Shown here one piece after another: positions 31,183-43,445 of a stretch of 64,000 bases of DNA (within the stretch, counting starts at the first letter, position 1; every line of letters starts with the position of its first letter). The notes beneath the pieces were generated by a model. It did no database searches. It was not told the origin of the DNA and saw only the letters and a program-made list of their open reading frames with translations. Source of the stretch: Perkinsus olseni (taxonomy: Eukaryota > Perkinsozoa > Perkinsida > Perkinsidae). The position numbers and the translations under genes are program-made. The stretch spans positions 56,647 to 120,646 of the forward strand of contig JABANP010000132.1 in NCBI GenBank assembly GCA_013115135.1, read 5' to 3'.

Positions 31183-32742
31183 ACACTGTCACAGCGGGAC
31201 ACGCAGCGTTGTGTCGTCGGATACCGATCCACTAGCACTGAAAGAGGAGCTGTCGAAGTTGAGTGATATGTTTGGACGTAGTTCAAGTTGAAAGGAGTAT
31301 TGTCTATCATCACCTTTTCAGCTTGAATTAGTTTTAATAAGTTCTCTTTATTATGTCATCAACAGCAAGCGTTATTTGCCTTAAATTACACACCGATTCC
31401 GAAACACTTCGTATAAGAGTTGACCCTGAGGAGCTTCAGACCTACGACAAGCTCTGTGGATATGTTGAGAAGGCCTGGCGTGAACTCCAAGTGAGAGACT
31501 ATCGTCTATTCTACATGGATGAGGATAACGAATTCTGCATTCTCAATGACTTGTCACTTCCTGATGCAATAGCAGTCGCCGAGGCTAAGGGAAAGGCAAC
31601 TGACTCCGTGGCGGTTCTGGATATCTACGTCGATGTCGAGGGCGGCAGAGAGCCTAGCTTCGTCCCTCTTGATCCTGTTAGTTTGATGGTAGCCGATCTA
31701 CTCGACGATCTTGACTACGTGAGCAGTCCTCTTTCTGCTCTACAATTGGTTGACAGTATGTTGGCTGCGGACCAGGATATTGGTAAGATCGCCCAATCCT
31801 TGAAGGCTAAGAAGGACGATCAAGAGCAGCAGGGTGCCGTTAAGGATCAAACCACTGCTGCCAACTCCCAGCCCCAAGCGAGTTCCAATACTTCAACTGC
31901 TGTCGAGAAGAAGGCAACAAAGGGTGAGGAGAAGCCAAAGGTCGACGTCAGAGTGGACAGGTCCGTCCAGAAGGCCGGTTCCAAGCCTGAGGTGACCCAT
32001 ATGGAGAAGGAGGTGTCTTCTGAGGAGGCTAAGGACGCTATGGCGGACTTCCTGGCGAAGTCGGGGTTCGTGGCCGACAAGAAGAGCGGTGACGACTTGG
32101 TCAATCGAATGTTCGAGAATGTTGGCGCCATGCAAAAGGTCAACAATCGTCTTATGGGTTATGAGAAGCCCGAGTCCAAGAAGGATGCCAAGGAAGTGGC
32201 CGATGAGACTAAGCAGCTTCAACAGGTCGAGTCTAGCCCAGTAGCCAAAGACTTCGTCGACATGCTCAGCGACTGTGGATTTGTTGAGAACAAAGCCGTC
32301 GCCCGGGAATTGGTCGGAGCACTCGAGGCTGCACAGACAGATCTTGCTCAGCTCGCTCAGCGCTTCACGGATGCTGGTCAGTCTGACAAGAAGTCCTCTC
32401 CCTCTGTTACTGCTGCTAAGCAGCAATCTGCGCAGCGACAGTAGAGCAGTTGTGAGGATAACTTGCCTCTTTGTCACAAATACACATATAGGCTCTTACA
32501 TATGAATTTAATTCTCCGACTTTTTCGTACTTATCTGAGTTTTGTGTCTGTCAATGCACGGTGGAGTACGGGTGGTTCTCATGTATGTGAGCTGAATGAA
32601 CTATGCGGGTCGAGCTGGGTATGCATGGCGATGGCAGCCTCTCTGTTTGGAAGTAACGAACACCCGTTCAGCGCAGTGGGCAGTGGCATTGATTCCGATT
32701 TTGGTTGACCGGCGTAGGTTGGACTTGGTTGTCTCGATGGGC
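31183..32742 (+). repeat. Segmental duplication, copy 2 (PB1 gene)
   Basis: Near-identical partner of 28650-30211 in direct orientation; sequence identity stops at gatgggc, after which the two loci are unrelated. Confidence 0.93.
31353..32444 (+). CDS. PB1-domain protein with three C-terminal helical repeats, copy 2
   Basis: 363 residues, same architecture as the copy at 28817 (PB1 domain, linker, three about 43-residue repeats). Differences from copy 1 are few: Glu to Asp in the KKD(E/D)QEQ stretch, loss of one Lys in SSEKEAKDA, and Thr to Asn in KV(T/N)NRL. All are in frame, so both genes appear functional. The duplication is recent, or the copies are kept alike by gene conversion. Confidence 0.85.
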   Translation: MSSTASVICLKLHTDSETLRIRVDPEELQTYDKLCGYVEKAWRELQVRDYRLFYMDEDNEFCILNDLSLPDAIAVAEAKGKATDSVAVLDIYVDVEGGREPSFVPLDPVSLMVADLLDDLDYVSSPLSALQLVDSMLAADQDIGKIAQSLKAKKDDQEQQGAVKDQTTAANSQPQASSNTSTAVEKKATKGEEKPKVDVRVDRSVQKAGSKPEVTHMEKEVSSEEAKDAMADFLAKSGFVADKKSGDDLVNRMFENVGAMQKVNNRLMGYEKPESKKDAKEVADETKQLQQVESSPVAKDFVDMLSDCGFVENKAVARELVGALEAAQTDLAQLAQRFTDAGQSDKKSSPSVTAAKQQSAQRQ

Positions 32743-33126
32743 GTGAAGTCGAGTGAAGCGATCTCAGTAAGCATAGTTGTCCCGACGGATTCTTCGAGAC
32801 GCACGGTCCCTTCTCAAGCTTCTTAGATATACTCCGTTGTCCGTCAACGCAAAGAGATGATGTCCGTTGTATCGATGGAGTGGGCCAATGGCGTGATATT
32901 TACTCTGCATGGCCGCCGCAGACCCTCACTTCCTCACTGTCTCAATTCCACGCAGATGTCCACGCCCGCACTTGTGAGTGCGGAACTTTCGGGGGCTTCA
33001 AGCCCATCTCCACTCAACGCAACATACTTTGTGAACACAGGTAGCCGACACGTCATACTGCAGATGAACACGAAGGAAAAATAGGACGACGTGCTAGCAT
33101 CGCGGTACTTCAAAGAGTTGTAGACT
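32743..33126. other. Intergenic; one weak open frame
   Basis: A plus-strand frame (32857-33084) contains LNATYFVNTGSRHVILQMN, which has some protein-like character but no neighbouring exons I can join. Otherwise nothing recognised. Confidence 0.35.
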
Positions 33127-34765
33127 TCATTGGGGATTTCCACTACACTTCATCATCTCCGCAACTGTAATGAACGTATGCGACACTGCCTCCTCACTGA
33201 CGTCAACTTGCCGGAGCCCGCACCTAGTCCATCAACGCAGACAATGATCAGTTTGATACGGGTGCAGTCCTGCGAGCAATCCGAAGACGGCTCCGCTCCT
33301 TACCGATTCTCGTCCATGACGAACTCTCCCATCCCACTGAGCTCCAAGGGGTCTGCTCCGGACCCAGTACTTGAATTTATTTGGCATCCGATGGCGGTAG
33401 TGGTGACGACTTCGAGACGATGTCCACAGGGATCGGTATACCTGAACATATCGCGTCTACTGCGAGCGTACATCGGCCCTGTAGGAGTCTCACCATCCTC
33501 CAGCGTTACGGTGATAATGACCAGCGAAAATTGCCTTTACTCCCGCCTCTGAAGCGAGTCGTAACAGGCGTTTCCTAACCGGTAGCGGCATATTAAAGTA
33601 ACCTTCATGCTCTTCAGGATCTCTTATGAAAGGTGAAACATGCGTCAGAAGTATCTGTAGGTCCATTCCGGTACACGGTACAACAGCTAGGCCTGCCAGC
33701 TTACTATGTGCGTATACTTGGCTGCAGATGCTTCCTTCAGGGTGCCTTCAAGCCATTCCCATTGCTTCCTGTCCAACTCCTCGCCATCATCCGGTCCGAC
33801 CTCACCGTCACGAGCCTGTTTCGTTAGACCCCACGGCAGGATCGAGTTGGTAACCACGAATAATACACCGCCAACTACACCACAGCCGGAACTAAGTTGA
33901 CTGCTACATCCCAGCCGCCTAGTTACCCGTGAAAGTGTAGTAATCATCGCCGAAGTCCTTCGAGTAGAGTGCTATGGTCCGACTGTTGGGCCGGTTTCCG
34001 ACATCATGGTTGCCACAGAGGCATAGTAGAGGAATATCTTCGTCTATCTGGCCCATCAACTCTTTATACGATTGCACCTGGTCGACAGAGTGAGTCATCG
34101 TACGCTGAATTCTATGACGGAAGAGGCGAGGGCCGAGTATTTCACGGCAAGGGATGGTATGGCTGTTTTACCTGCTCTTTTCGAACGTCAGCTTGATCAG
34201 GCCAGGCGTTGATGAGGTCACCACATACCACCACAAACTTGGGCTTCAGTCTGTTTATGTAAGATATAGATCTTGAGGCCATCTCCACCTACAACACCAC
34301 GAATCAGGAACACCTCCATCGAGTCCACCCATCGATCGAGTTGAGCCCGTCAACCACTCTTATCGTCTCTACAGGTTCGCGGCCATACAGCTGGCTGTAA
34401 TACCGAGAGGAATGCACCACGCAGAAGTGGGGCCGTTATGCCGCGTGCCAGCAGCAGTGGCCGCGGCTCTACTGGCTCAGTATCCTCAGGTATTTCATGA
34501 ATCCTCAACTGTACCGTTCTCGGGCCGCGTGGCATAACGGCCTCACTGTCGGCTTTGCTGAACGGCTTTACTCGCCGTTCAGTGCGGGAGGAGCCTCACT
34601 GGTGTGATCTCTGACTACCTCTTCGCTCCATTCTTCATCAGCGCGGTACATGCCCAGCTGAGTGTCCGCCATCTGCACGAAACTGAAGGGCCCCTGCCAT
34701 TTGGTCGAAGGGCCTTCAGATGCAGCGTGCACTCTATCAGTCACCACTCGGAACCTTTCCGCCAT
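33127..34765 (-). CDS. CPPED1-like calcineurin-type metallophosphatase
   Basis: A protein phosphatase of the calcineurin-like metallophosphoesterase superfamily, closest in pattern to CPPED1. Start MAERFRVVTDRVHAASEG, then KWQGPFSFVQMADTQLGMYR (first metal-site strand, D-x-Q in place of D-x-H as in CPPED1). Next are KPKFVVVCGDLINAWPDQ (GD motif), PLLCLCGNHDVGNRP (GNHD), VGGVLFVVTNS, HVSPFIRDPEEHEGYF, and AIFAGHYHRNAGG (final GHxH metal motif). The gene ends FITVAEMMKCSGNPQ with TGA at 33127-33129. Introns are short GT-AG. CPPED1 in animals dephosphorylates AKT1; the substrate here is unknown. Confidence 0.9.
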
Positions 34766-35370
34766 CAGTACAGAAGAGGCGTCAATCAGAGCAGAACTGC
34801 GGCAGAGAGGATTCGACCCACCCTACAACCATGAACCAAAGAGGTGGCTTCAAAACGGAAACGGGTAACTTGGGCATGGCAGCAGAGGTCACATTTGGTA
34901 TATTTTGGGTAACAACCAGTAGTTCCACATCGCCTTGCGGGCCCCTCCTTCAGCTGAGCTAATCTGAGCCTCGCGACTGCTCTTCCACACACCACCATTG
35001 CGCAGGGGTCGACGAATGGTGAGTGGGCGCAGGTTGGCTTTGACGTATCTACAGCGCCACGAAAAAGGAGTGCAACAGGGCGACTGACCGCAGACGTGTT
35101 GCGTTCAGAAAGGCACCCGCCCCCTCCCTTACGGATCATCTGCCCGAACGTATCGCCTTCTTCGCATGTAAAGCAATGGGCGTCTGTTCAACTTGGTCTC
35201 CTGTTGTCCACCTGTTGGCACTAGCTATCTCACAAGACACTCTCTTTGGCCCTACCCCTGCTGCCCACGAACGTCCTCACTGCCTTGTGTAAAACGTGCC
35301 TATTGTCCGCGTCCTCGGCACCAACACCATACCTACCACCGAGAGCTCGAGCTAGAAGAACTCGAAGGTG
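34766..35370. other. Intergenic, no gene recognised
   Basis: Open frames on both strands are compositionally unconvincing (for example the minus frame 34786-35139). Nothing recognised. Confidence 0.45.
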
Positions 35371-37371
35371 CTACTCTTGACAGTAGTCTACAATGAGTGC
35401 GAGCTCTCGTGCAGTAGGCCGCCTCGAGGTCCTGGACGTCGGTCGGTATACAGCTACACGAGCCCAAGCGGCCATTGCACTCATGAACCGCCTGATGCTG
35501 GGGAATTTGAGCCAGCGAGGGGTTATTGTATTACTTGTCTAGTCGTTTGTGCAGGCGGAGGAACTGCATGAAGCTGACGGGGTCGGATACTTCATCGACA
35601 TGCAGCTCGTTGTAAAACTGGAGGGGGATGGATGAGCGTGGATGACAGCGAAAGGACACAAACACACCTTGCTGGTTCTCCTACTAAGCTCGTCCCATAT
35701 AGATCGCTCATAAGGCTTCCAAGAGTACTGCAAGGACGGAAGATACCTGCGCCAGCAGCTGCATGCATCGACCTGAGATGCATCGTTCCCTACTTGACAG
35801 TATCCCAGACTTCCTCAACAGGCATCATCTCAGCACACATCTTCATACGGTTATCCAAGGCAGTATAGAAGGCAGAGTTATCGTATCCCAGAGCTGCCAT
35901 TGCCCCGACCAGCTCACAGCCATGGAGATATCTAACGGTGAGAGTCATGAAGGAGAGCCGTCAAGAAGGGTACCGTATGTTCTGGAGCTGACTATGCCGA
36001 ATGGAAGCTGCTATTCTGTCTAACATTGCTGGTGACGATAGACCTATTCGAGCCATAGTCACCAAGAGCCCAGTAAGCTCATCGGGATACCTGAGCCAGG
36101 AGGCCGTCGGTGTGGCAGCATGTGGTGACACACAGAACCTCACATGGCCGTAGTCTGCCGGACTAGCTGGTGCATTACGTCTACATAGAGGGCCTTAGGC
36201 CGTATGTTGAGGACTTCGAAAAGGCAGAGAGTGTCGATTAACGTACGAGGGCTCATTTGCTGAAGTGAGGGCGGCGTTAACAGGACACAGATCTGGCAGG
36301 GATACTACCGAGGTGCCGAGAGCATGGAGATGATCAGCTATGTTGAGGAACAGAATATCGAACCTGGTGGAGCCTGGTGGCAGGCTGCTGTCCCCAACAC
36401 GTAAAATACCTCTGGTCCTGTGGTGTTGCTTTCAGTGTAGCAACACTCTGAGCTATCGCTAATGCATCCCATAGCCTGAGCTCTCCTCTTTCCATGCTCT
36501 TCAGTCGTTCCACTATCCCTGCTATGTTCTCCTGCCGGTCGTCTCTGGACTCTGCCAGATACCTAGGTTGCTAGATACTGACTCCAAGGGCTGCCTTCCC
36601 CTCACTACTCAGCGAAACGGCGTAGGGACCCCGACTTGGCCGTGGGCAGCTGAGAAGGCGTTGATGGACACTGTAACGCGGATGGACAATACTACCGCAG
36701 CTAGCTCAGCAGATAGGCCAGGGCTCAGACTGGGGCCTCCTCGTTTAGAGACATTACGTGATGCCCGTGTGAGTCGAGTGGCGCCTGATGATGTCATTCA
36801 AAACATGAAGAGACTTGATGACGACGCAAGATGACAACAATTTCGTGGCGCGCGACGTTTCTGAAGCTCAGTCGTCGTCGAGTGCTAGTGCAGGTCCTAA
36901 GTGTGAAGTAATGTAGATCCATCGTGCATACCTCTGAAGGATCTGCAAACCTGTTGATGCCATCCTCTGCTAGTGAGAGAGGGCAACACGGTGGGATGTG
37001 AACGTCATCAGCAACGACCGCTGCAGTACACCCGGGCAGTGAATGCTGGCACTGAGCAGCCTTGGCCCTCCTCAATCACGCTGTCATTCCTTCAGTTGTT
37101 TTATGCTATCGGCACAACCCAGCAGCCAATATTCAGAATGTTCCCGAACAGCTCAACAGAGGGCGCTCGACCCTAGGAGGATTCCACGGGCTGCCGATAA
37201 GGTACTACTCATATTGAAGGTGGAGGGGTGATAGGGAGGGGTTCCTGTGCGGTAAAACCAACTCCCTAGCGTCGATAGGAACATTAACTTCGATAGCATC
37301 GTCACGACACGTTCGCGTAGGGCTGGCTTAGCAGACAACGCAGTTGCGATCGCTCTCAGCCTCTCAGACAA
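35371..37371 (-). CDS. Helical-repeat protein, possibly RAP/heptatricopeptide (HPR)-like
   Basis: A multi-exon minus-strand gene built of short amphipathic helices: LSERLRAIATALSAKPALRE, IVERLKSMERGELRLWDALA, SLQQMSPRTLIDTLCLFEVL, ALYVDVMHQLVRQT, RYPDELTGLLVTMARIGLSS, LVGAMAALGYDNSAFYTALD and NELHVDEVSDPVSFMQFLRL. The last exon ends ARELALIVDYCQE with TAG at 35371-35373. The 'L..L..M..' helix pairs with Leu/Ala spacing resemble FASTK/RAP-type heptatricopeptide repeats, which are abundant in alveolate organelle RNA-binding proteins. A RAP domain itself was not seen. The 5' end is uncertain: the frame is open at 37371 without an ATG, so the start lies further right or in an unrecognised exon. 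Confidence 0.5.
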
Positions 37372-37436
37372 CGCGGTAGCGTAGGTTTTAGAACGGGGCT
37401 AAACGTGAGGCTGTTGTTAGCACGAGAGAAACCTGC

Positions 37437-38178
37437 GGGAGAGGAGTCGTGGTCGGCCTGCGGGGTTCAAGCTCATCACACCGGCGAATCTCGAGGATTT
37501 GGCTGGGATACGATACAGGCTCAAAGAGTCAGTGAGAAAGCTGGATACCAAGTAAAGATTACACCACTGCTCTCCTCTTGCACGCTACTACCTGTAGATT
37601 TTCTGTCCCGTGGGAGGATGTGCGGGGAGCAGATCAACAACAGCTACATCATATCCAGGTAAGAGGCAGTGGTCCGCTGCTAGAGACATCTCCTTCGACC
37701 AGGCCGCCACGTCTGTAGAGATGCTCAAGGCAGCACTGGCAGCGGATGAATCCCAAGCTGCGCTACTGCCTAGTCCAGAAGGTACTATTCAATCCTCGTT
37801 GCAGCCGCCAAGGAGCTAGGGGCGAGGAAACTAGTCTTTAAGGATCTTTGTATTCCGTCGCGTCAGGCTCCCAGGCTGTCACGCCGCTAGAACCAGCGTC
37901 CCCATCTCCGCCATCACCTGGGTCGGAGTCGATTCACAATCCACTTGACTTGGTACCAGCACTTGGTCGCCACGGTGGCTCTGGTGGTAAGGCCAGGACC
38001 CTACCGACCGTTGGTTGATGGCCCTTCCCGCCCAGATGGTCTCCCTGCTAACACCGTCATCTTTGACGACTCCGCCGATACAACTCCTGAACCGTCTATT
38101 CTGAGTACCGGCAGTGCGACTGAAGCGCTCCCTGGCGTCGATGATCAGGGCGATGGTAATGGCAAATCTTCACGCTAG
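37437..38178 (+). CDS. Unrecognised multi-exon protein, Pro/Ser-rich C-terminus
   Basis: After the acceptor TTGTTAG near 37436 the frame reads ERNLRERSRGRPAGFKLI and DLAGIRYRLKESVRKLDTK, then a GTAAAG donor. Later segments read RDISFDQAATSVEMLKAALA, VTPLEPASPSPPSPGSES, LVPALGRHGGSGG, and NTVIFDDSADTTPEPS...GDGNGKSSR with stop at 38176-38178. The 5' exon with the start codon was not found. No domain recognised. Confidence 0.4.
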
Positions 38179-38710
38179 GGAACGGGGCCCGGAGTGATGG
38201 AATTCAGATACGGTGTCTCGGAGTGGGTCAGTGTCTAGTTTTACGGCGCGCGGTAAAAGCATCACGGGCTTGCATGTAAGTTTGGACGCGTCATATCCGT
38301 GTTCAGACACCTTAGCAGGTTCGTCATCGTCTAAAGAGTATCTTCAACAGGGACAGGCGTGATTCTGCTGGGAATGAGCTCACTGCCAGCGGGCAGGCAT
38401 CGATACCAGTGGTGCCCCTGCTCACCAGCGTCCCCTTTTCCAGGACCTCCTGTGTGAGTGTAGATCGAGAGAAAATGGGCAGCTAGAGTTGTTGTTGGCC
38501 AGGTTTTGCAACTCAGCGAGATGAGCCTTCCGATCGACTGTGTAGTATCCCAGCTTGCTGTTTGTGAGACCTCTGGAGACGTTGCTGCTGGTAATAGACT
38601 GGACGGTGTAGGGCCCCGCTAGGGACAGCGTTCTCTCGGGAGGATGGATATGCTACCCGCCGTGTACTGCACTTCAACTCGCCTCAGTGAACTCTTACGA
38701 CAATCGGCCA
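38179..38710. other. Intergenic or 3' exon sequence, unclear
   Basis: A plus frame reading VSRSGSVSSFTARGKS and LDASYPCSDTLAGSSSSKEY (about 38210-38360) looks protein-like. It could be a 3' exon of the preceding gene, but no confident join was seen. Confidence 0.35.
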
Positions 38711-39861
38711 ATGTTTTTATTTGACAAGATAGATAAAATGCGGGCGTGTGACGTTGCGCCTCGGTTCTATGGTGTCGCTGAGTAAATTCTCACTATGATC
38801 ATCATCATCCTCCTCCTCGATGCGGATATTTCCGCTCCTCATCATCATCAGGCTGCACCAGTGGCGAGATCTATCTTTGGACCAGAGAGTACGGCTCCGT
38901 GTATACCAAGAACGCCGAAACCGTATTGAAGGGTAGTACTGGTAACGGGCGATCATGTTGCACGCCGATGTGACTACTGATCAGGCCACGTTGACAGTAT
39001 AACCTGCTTGCACTGGGCAGCCCAGGGCGAGCTCATAAGTTGCTCCCTGGATGCTTCCACCTCCATCTGGTTGCCAAGAGAGTCTAAGAACCCCATTCAC
39101 ACATTACACCACTTCGCGCATAGCAGCTCCTCTCACAACCAGGGGGCTTTGATACCTACCTATGCTAGTGAGTCGGTGCTCAGGCGGTGCAGGCGGACAT
39201 CGGTGGGATAGGTACGGCGGCTGGATCGAAGGGCTCCACTAACAGGCTTCTTATGATAGCCTGCGCAGATGGGACCATTGAAATGTACTGCTGTTACGGT
39301 ATGATAGCGCGATTCAAGTTTCAATCTAGTTACTCTATGGGAGAGGATGCGACGGCGGCGCCTTATCTGAGGCATCGCGTGAAGATCGATCAGATGGCGA
39401 CATGCGTGGCGCTGTCTCCGGACGGTAGGTTCATTGTCATAGGGTCATTCTCATTGTTACTCACGATCGTGATGACCAGGCTCCCAGATAGCAGTCGGAT
39501 CAGCAGTTGGGACGGTATCATTGTTTTTGATGAAGTCCTTGAGGGGTGAGGGTGTATTAGACTGCCGTAATAGAGCAGGAAAGCTCCGTAATGGGAGGAA
39601 GGTGACCTCCATACAGTGGGATTCCACGGGACGGAGGTGAGTCCCGCCTGCTGTTGCTGTGGAGAGGGTAGTCGCTATGGCGTCAGGTTACTGGTATGTT
39701 GCGGAGACTCTCGGGTGAGGATAGTGCATCTTAGAGATTTGTCGAAAAGGACTAAGTTCAAGTCACCGCTTTACTACAGCAACCAGAGCATGATGCTGAT
39801 GGCTGTATGGTCAGCTGGACCAGCGAAGAGGGTCCTTTCTGTTGGAGAGACTGGGTGGTAA
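38711..39861 (+). CDS. WD40-repeat protein, WDR44-like blades
   Basis: Exons encode recognisable WD40 blades: TSGEIYLWTREYGSVY, ITCLHWAAQGELISCSLDAS..SIWL, LLMIACADGTIEMYCCYGMI, DQMATCVALSPDGRFIVIGS, and RLLVCCGDSRVRIVHLRDLS followed by KRTKFKSPLYYSNQSMMLMA. The last blade resembles the WDR44 motif 'LvTsNDSRiRlYdlrd..KyKg'. The likely start is ATG 38711 (MFLFDKIDKMRACDVAPRF), joined by a GTAAAT...CATCAG intron; the phase of that join is ambiguous. Further 3' exons may lie at 39960-40090 (LIHGHLVIGVTVARFCGWN). Function unknown; WD40 propellers are interaction platforms. Confidence 0.65.
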
Positions 39862-40231
39862 GTCCTGTAATCATGAAGCGTATAGCATTTAAGTACTTGC
39901 CCTAATCTGTCCTCATGGCGTCCTATTTGATCTAAGTTCATTCTACTGACTACTTACTCAACTCCGGGGCTGATTCACGGCCATCTCGTCATCGGTGTAA
40001 CCGTTGCAAGGTTCTGTGGGTGGAACGTGGATTATGCTGCCAAGGACACCAACCAGACCCCCCTTGTATGCCATCTGTTAGATGGTATTGGTAAGCGTGC
40101 GTTCACCAGTGCTGGCAGTGATACAACTGTTATGCAGGTCGACGACAGTCCGAGAGGGCAGGGTCCATAACGCCGCCTGAGTCGCCCTCTTTGCAACCCC
40201 TTCATCCATCGCAGCCTCTCGCATCACCACG

Positions 40232-40728
40232 TCACGCGTCGAACTCGCAGTCCGGCCCGGTCTCTTGCACGGCATCTTTCGTTTGTAAGCAACCGTCCTC
40301 GTGCCACCGCTCGAGCGTCACGAGTATCCTCCAGGCCCGGTGAAGCAATCGCTCTCTGGTCACCCCTTGGTTGATACGGTCTTCGGTAGAGTCGGCCGCA
40401 GTGCTGAAAGTAGCCGTAACCGTCTGAGGTGGGATGAAGGCATCTTGCTTCCCTTCAGATTTTTCCCTCCTCGCTATTGCCACCACGAACGGTGTGATTC
40501 GTCTTTGCCTCGATCTGACGGCTCCTGAATGGCAACAGGATCGAGCTCACCGCCACCGGCTACCCATCGGCCATAGCGCCTTCGACATCCTCTCATCTCG
40601 GTCGAGCTGAAACCACCGATCTCTGAGTTTTTGTAACCATCATTTCCATTGCCATGCATGTGAATGAATATCCCCACTGCCCCCACCGGTATATCGCACA
40701 GATGCAGCATCAGCATCAGGATCAGCAC
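40232..40728 (-). CDS. Possible minus-strand gene, unrecognised
   Basis: Two open segments have protein-like composition: KNSEIGGFSSTEMRGCRRRY (upstream) and TATFSTAADSTEDRINQGVT...LLHRAWRILVTLERWHEDG, ending CEFDA at 40232. A short GT-AG join near 40450-40490 would link them. No family was recognised and competing plus-strand frames exist. Confidence 0.3.
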
Positions 40729-40958
40729 TCCCTTCTATTACGCCCCAGGCGGTGGTCGACTGTGTTCGGCCACACTGGGCGTTGTGACTTATTATCAACC
40801 TCTGATGAATCTGACGAAGAGTGTTGTTATGCTCCCAGCTGTCTAACGCTGCATTTCCGCTTCATCCTTGGTGGCGTCCTTGAGTTGTAGTAGTGGAATG
40901 CGGATGTGGTATCTGAGGCGTCCGAGTTACTTTGTTTTTCGAGGACGCACGATCGTCT

Positions 40959-41851
40959 ATGTCCACCACTGCTACTACCACGACCACAACCGCCCCACCA
41001 CAGAGGGAAGCTGCTGATACCATCGCCCCGTCCGCTGGTATCGACACCTACGACTACCATACCAAGGGGCAGGGCGATGTTCTGAGAGACACCCAGCTGC
41101 GTTACCTTGCCTTCGCTCAGCGCATCCTTCGTGTTGTGAGTGATGATGGGTATCTCGCTGTCTCTCACCCCGTCCTTGCAGGTCACGCCCTCAGCCAAGC
41201 AAGTGAGGTATTTGGCCTTCACTTCTGATGTGGGGGAGGCCTTCCGTCCCGTAGTGCCCAGATGGCTCGTCAACGCCTCCTACGCCACCACCGTTGGCTA
41301 CATCTTCGTAAGGGAGTAGCAACCCGTCAGATCGTTCTTGGACGGTCCTCCGCGTTAGGGTGATATCGGTTACTCCACCTGGCTGGAGTATAAGCGCACG
41401 AAGGACCTCGCTGACCATAAGATTCGCGTCTGGACGGCGGCTGCTAAGGCTACCACCTTTCAGATGGTGGCCAGCTTAGCACTTCCCTTCGCCATTATGT
41501 AAGGCTGCTGCTCTGGAAGATACGCTGTGTGATAGCTCATGCCCTCTTCTCCTCTCCTCAGTCATTCTACTGTACATTACTCTGGTGTTATGCTGCGGCG
41601 TATGGCAGTTAAGAACGCACGACTGCTCCAGATGGGCCCTACCATGATCGGCCTGGCTATTGTTCCTTGTAAGTGGTGACACGCCTCTGTATCACCACGC
41701 ACGGTGCCGCGACGGACTTCGCTTTCTCTCTTCAGTCCTCCCCATCGTGTGCGATAAGCCTATCGAGCATGGCGTTGATCTCATATTCGAGAAGTGGGGT
41801 CCGAAGATAGCTAGCGAGGAATCTGCCCGGGCCAAGGAGAAGGCGGAGTAG
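40959..41851 (+). CDS. MTFP1: Mitochondrial fission process protein 1 (MTFP1/MTP18-like)
   Basis: Inner mitochondrial membrane protein promoting fission in animals; role here inferred. Start MSTTATTTTTTAPPQREA, then DVLRDTQLRYLAFAQRILR (family: RDTxxRYLGyAnE). After the 46-nt intron 41136-41181 it reads QVRYLAFTSDVGEAFRPVVP, WLVNASYATTVGYIF, TWLEYKRTKDLADHK, FQMVASLALPFAII, RRMAVKNARLLQMGPTMIGL and IVPFLPIVCDKPIEHGVDLI. These match the MTFP1 segments 'WQaLASvaIPgf', 'k..TtlGLltIPiIihPIDrsVD'. It ends ARAKEKAE. Short GT-AG introns (about 41329-41360, 41500-41562, 41669-41735) separate the exons. The fused-looking first RYLAF repeat is a duplicated exon motif. Confidence 0.88.
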
Positions 41852-41996
41852 CTCTCCCGCGCATACCTGCAATGATAATAACAACAGTGTCTATCGTTAC
41901 TATGCTTATGTTAAGAATACACTTCGAACCTTTTTGCCCGATGATGTATGGCCTGTTGGGTTACCCTTTGTTAATTCATTCGTCTGTTAGTTCAGT

Positions 41997-43297
41997 ATGA
42001 GCTGGAACCCTGTACCGGGTGGTACGCTGTCCCAGCAGGCCTCAGCAGCAACAGGGGGAGGTGTCCCTTCGGCTGCTGAGGTGGCTGTACTGCGTGGTAA
42101 AATCCTCAGCATGGAACAGGAAATGCAGTCACTGAGGGCGCAGAGGGACAGCGTCAGGACCATCGAGGTGGGCCGACATCACCATCATTAGTTCCCCTGC
42201 CATCGCTCTCGATCACGGCAGGTTGAGAACGAGCGTTTGAAAAATCAAATTTCGGCCCTGCAGAAGGCGGCTTCCAAGGAAAGGGCCGACGCTCTAGAGC
42301 TTCAGCGGAAGGCGATGGCAACTGGTGACGTCACTTCAGAATGTTACCCAACCATCCTCTACCCCTACCAGGGCCTCCCGCTGCGCCACCGCCGCCGCAG
42401 TCTCAGTTCCCCACGTACCAGCAGCAGCCAAGTCAGCCGTCGATGCCTGCGGGCGCCTCGCCTCGGACGCAATTCTCCCAAGCACCACCTAGCCGGCCAT
42501 ACGCGACCGACCATAGCCGACAAATGGGCCCTGACCCAATTTCAGGATAGGCCAACTCCCAGCGTGGGTCAGCAGTCAGATTATCACTTTCATCTGGGAC
42601 GCTTCAGCGCACATCCCCTATGCCCTCCTCGTCATCACAGTTGATCCGACACCCCACGATGCCGGTCCCCTTCTCGAGGCACCAGTGTCAAAGCCTCGAG
42701 AACGGTCTCCGAGGCGTCCGTGCGGCAGCCTCTCCCTCAGCCCGTCAGCGAGCGAAAGGTCGGTGATCGCGTTCGATGTCGTTGCATTCTTTCCATTCCC
42801 AGATGCGTTTCATCGAACGAGCTGCCATTGCTTTGGAGGACTGCAAGAAGAAGAACTTCGGGGAGGGCGTCCACCCTGCCGTGAAAACTGAACATCTACA
42901 GCGCCTCCTGCACAGTCTACAGAGGGGAGAGGCCCCCGCTGAGATCGATGCCAAGTGCAGAGCTGAGATTCTCGGTCTTGGGAGTAATGGCCGGCAGTTC
43001 CTGGAGGTCCTCGCTCTTCTCGTACCGGTCGATTCTGAACTTTTGGACGGTCTTCCTCTGGCTGCGATGGCTGGTACTTTGGGTTACCAGTCAGAGACGA
43101 TGGAGCGGGTGGCAGCGAAACTGATAGCAGATGGTGATGGTAGAAGCTTCTTCGAGCCCTTGCGTTCTGGAGATGAGGCCGACAGGGTGGGGTTGCTACA
43201 ACTCCTGTCTCGAGTGTTGAGGGGCCATCGAGGCAGCAGCTCTGAGTTGCTGGTGGAATCACTGAAAGAGAGACGGACTCGCAGCACAGCCTCCTGA
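41997..43297 (+). CDS. Coiled-coil, Pro/Gln-rich protein, unrecognised
   Basis: Start MSWNPVPGGTLSQQASAATG; a coiled coil spans two exons (ILSMEQEMQSLRAQRDSV and ENERLKNQISALQKAASKER) with a clear intron GTGGGC...CGGCAG between them. Next is a Pro/Gln-rich low-complexity stretch (PPPPQSQFPTYQQQPSQPS) in a shifted frame. The last part is a helical domain beginning MRFIERAAIALEDCKKKNFG and including EILGLGSNGRQFLEVLALLV, ending ERRTRSTAS. Joins at about 42335 and 42550-42800 are uncertain. No family was recognised. Confidence 0.5.
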
Positions 43298-43445
43298 CAC
43301 TCAGTATGTCTGGGGCTTCGGGTTTTAGTTGAAGATCGTCTGAGCGGCTTCTCGTCTTTTCCCATCAGCATCTGAGTTCATCGACTCGGCCGAGGCTCCC
43401 ATCCCTTCCAATACGTGCCTACACGTCCTCTATTTTCTCTCCTCG

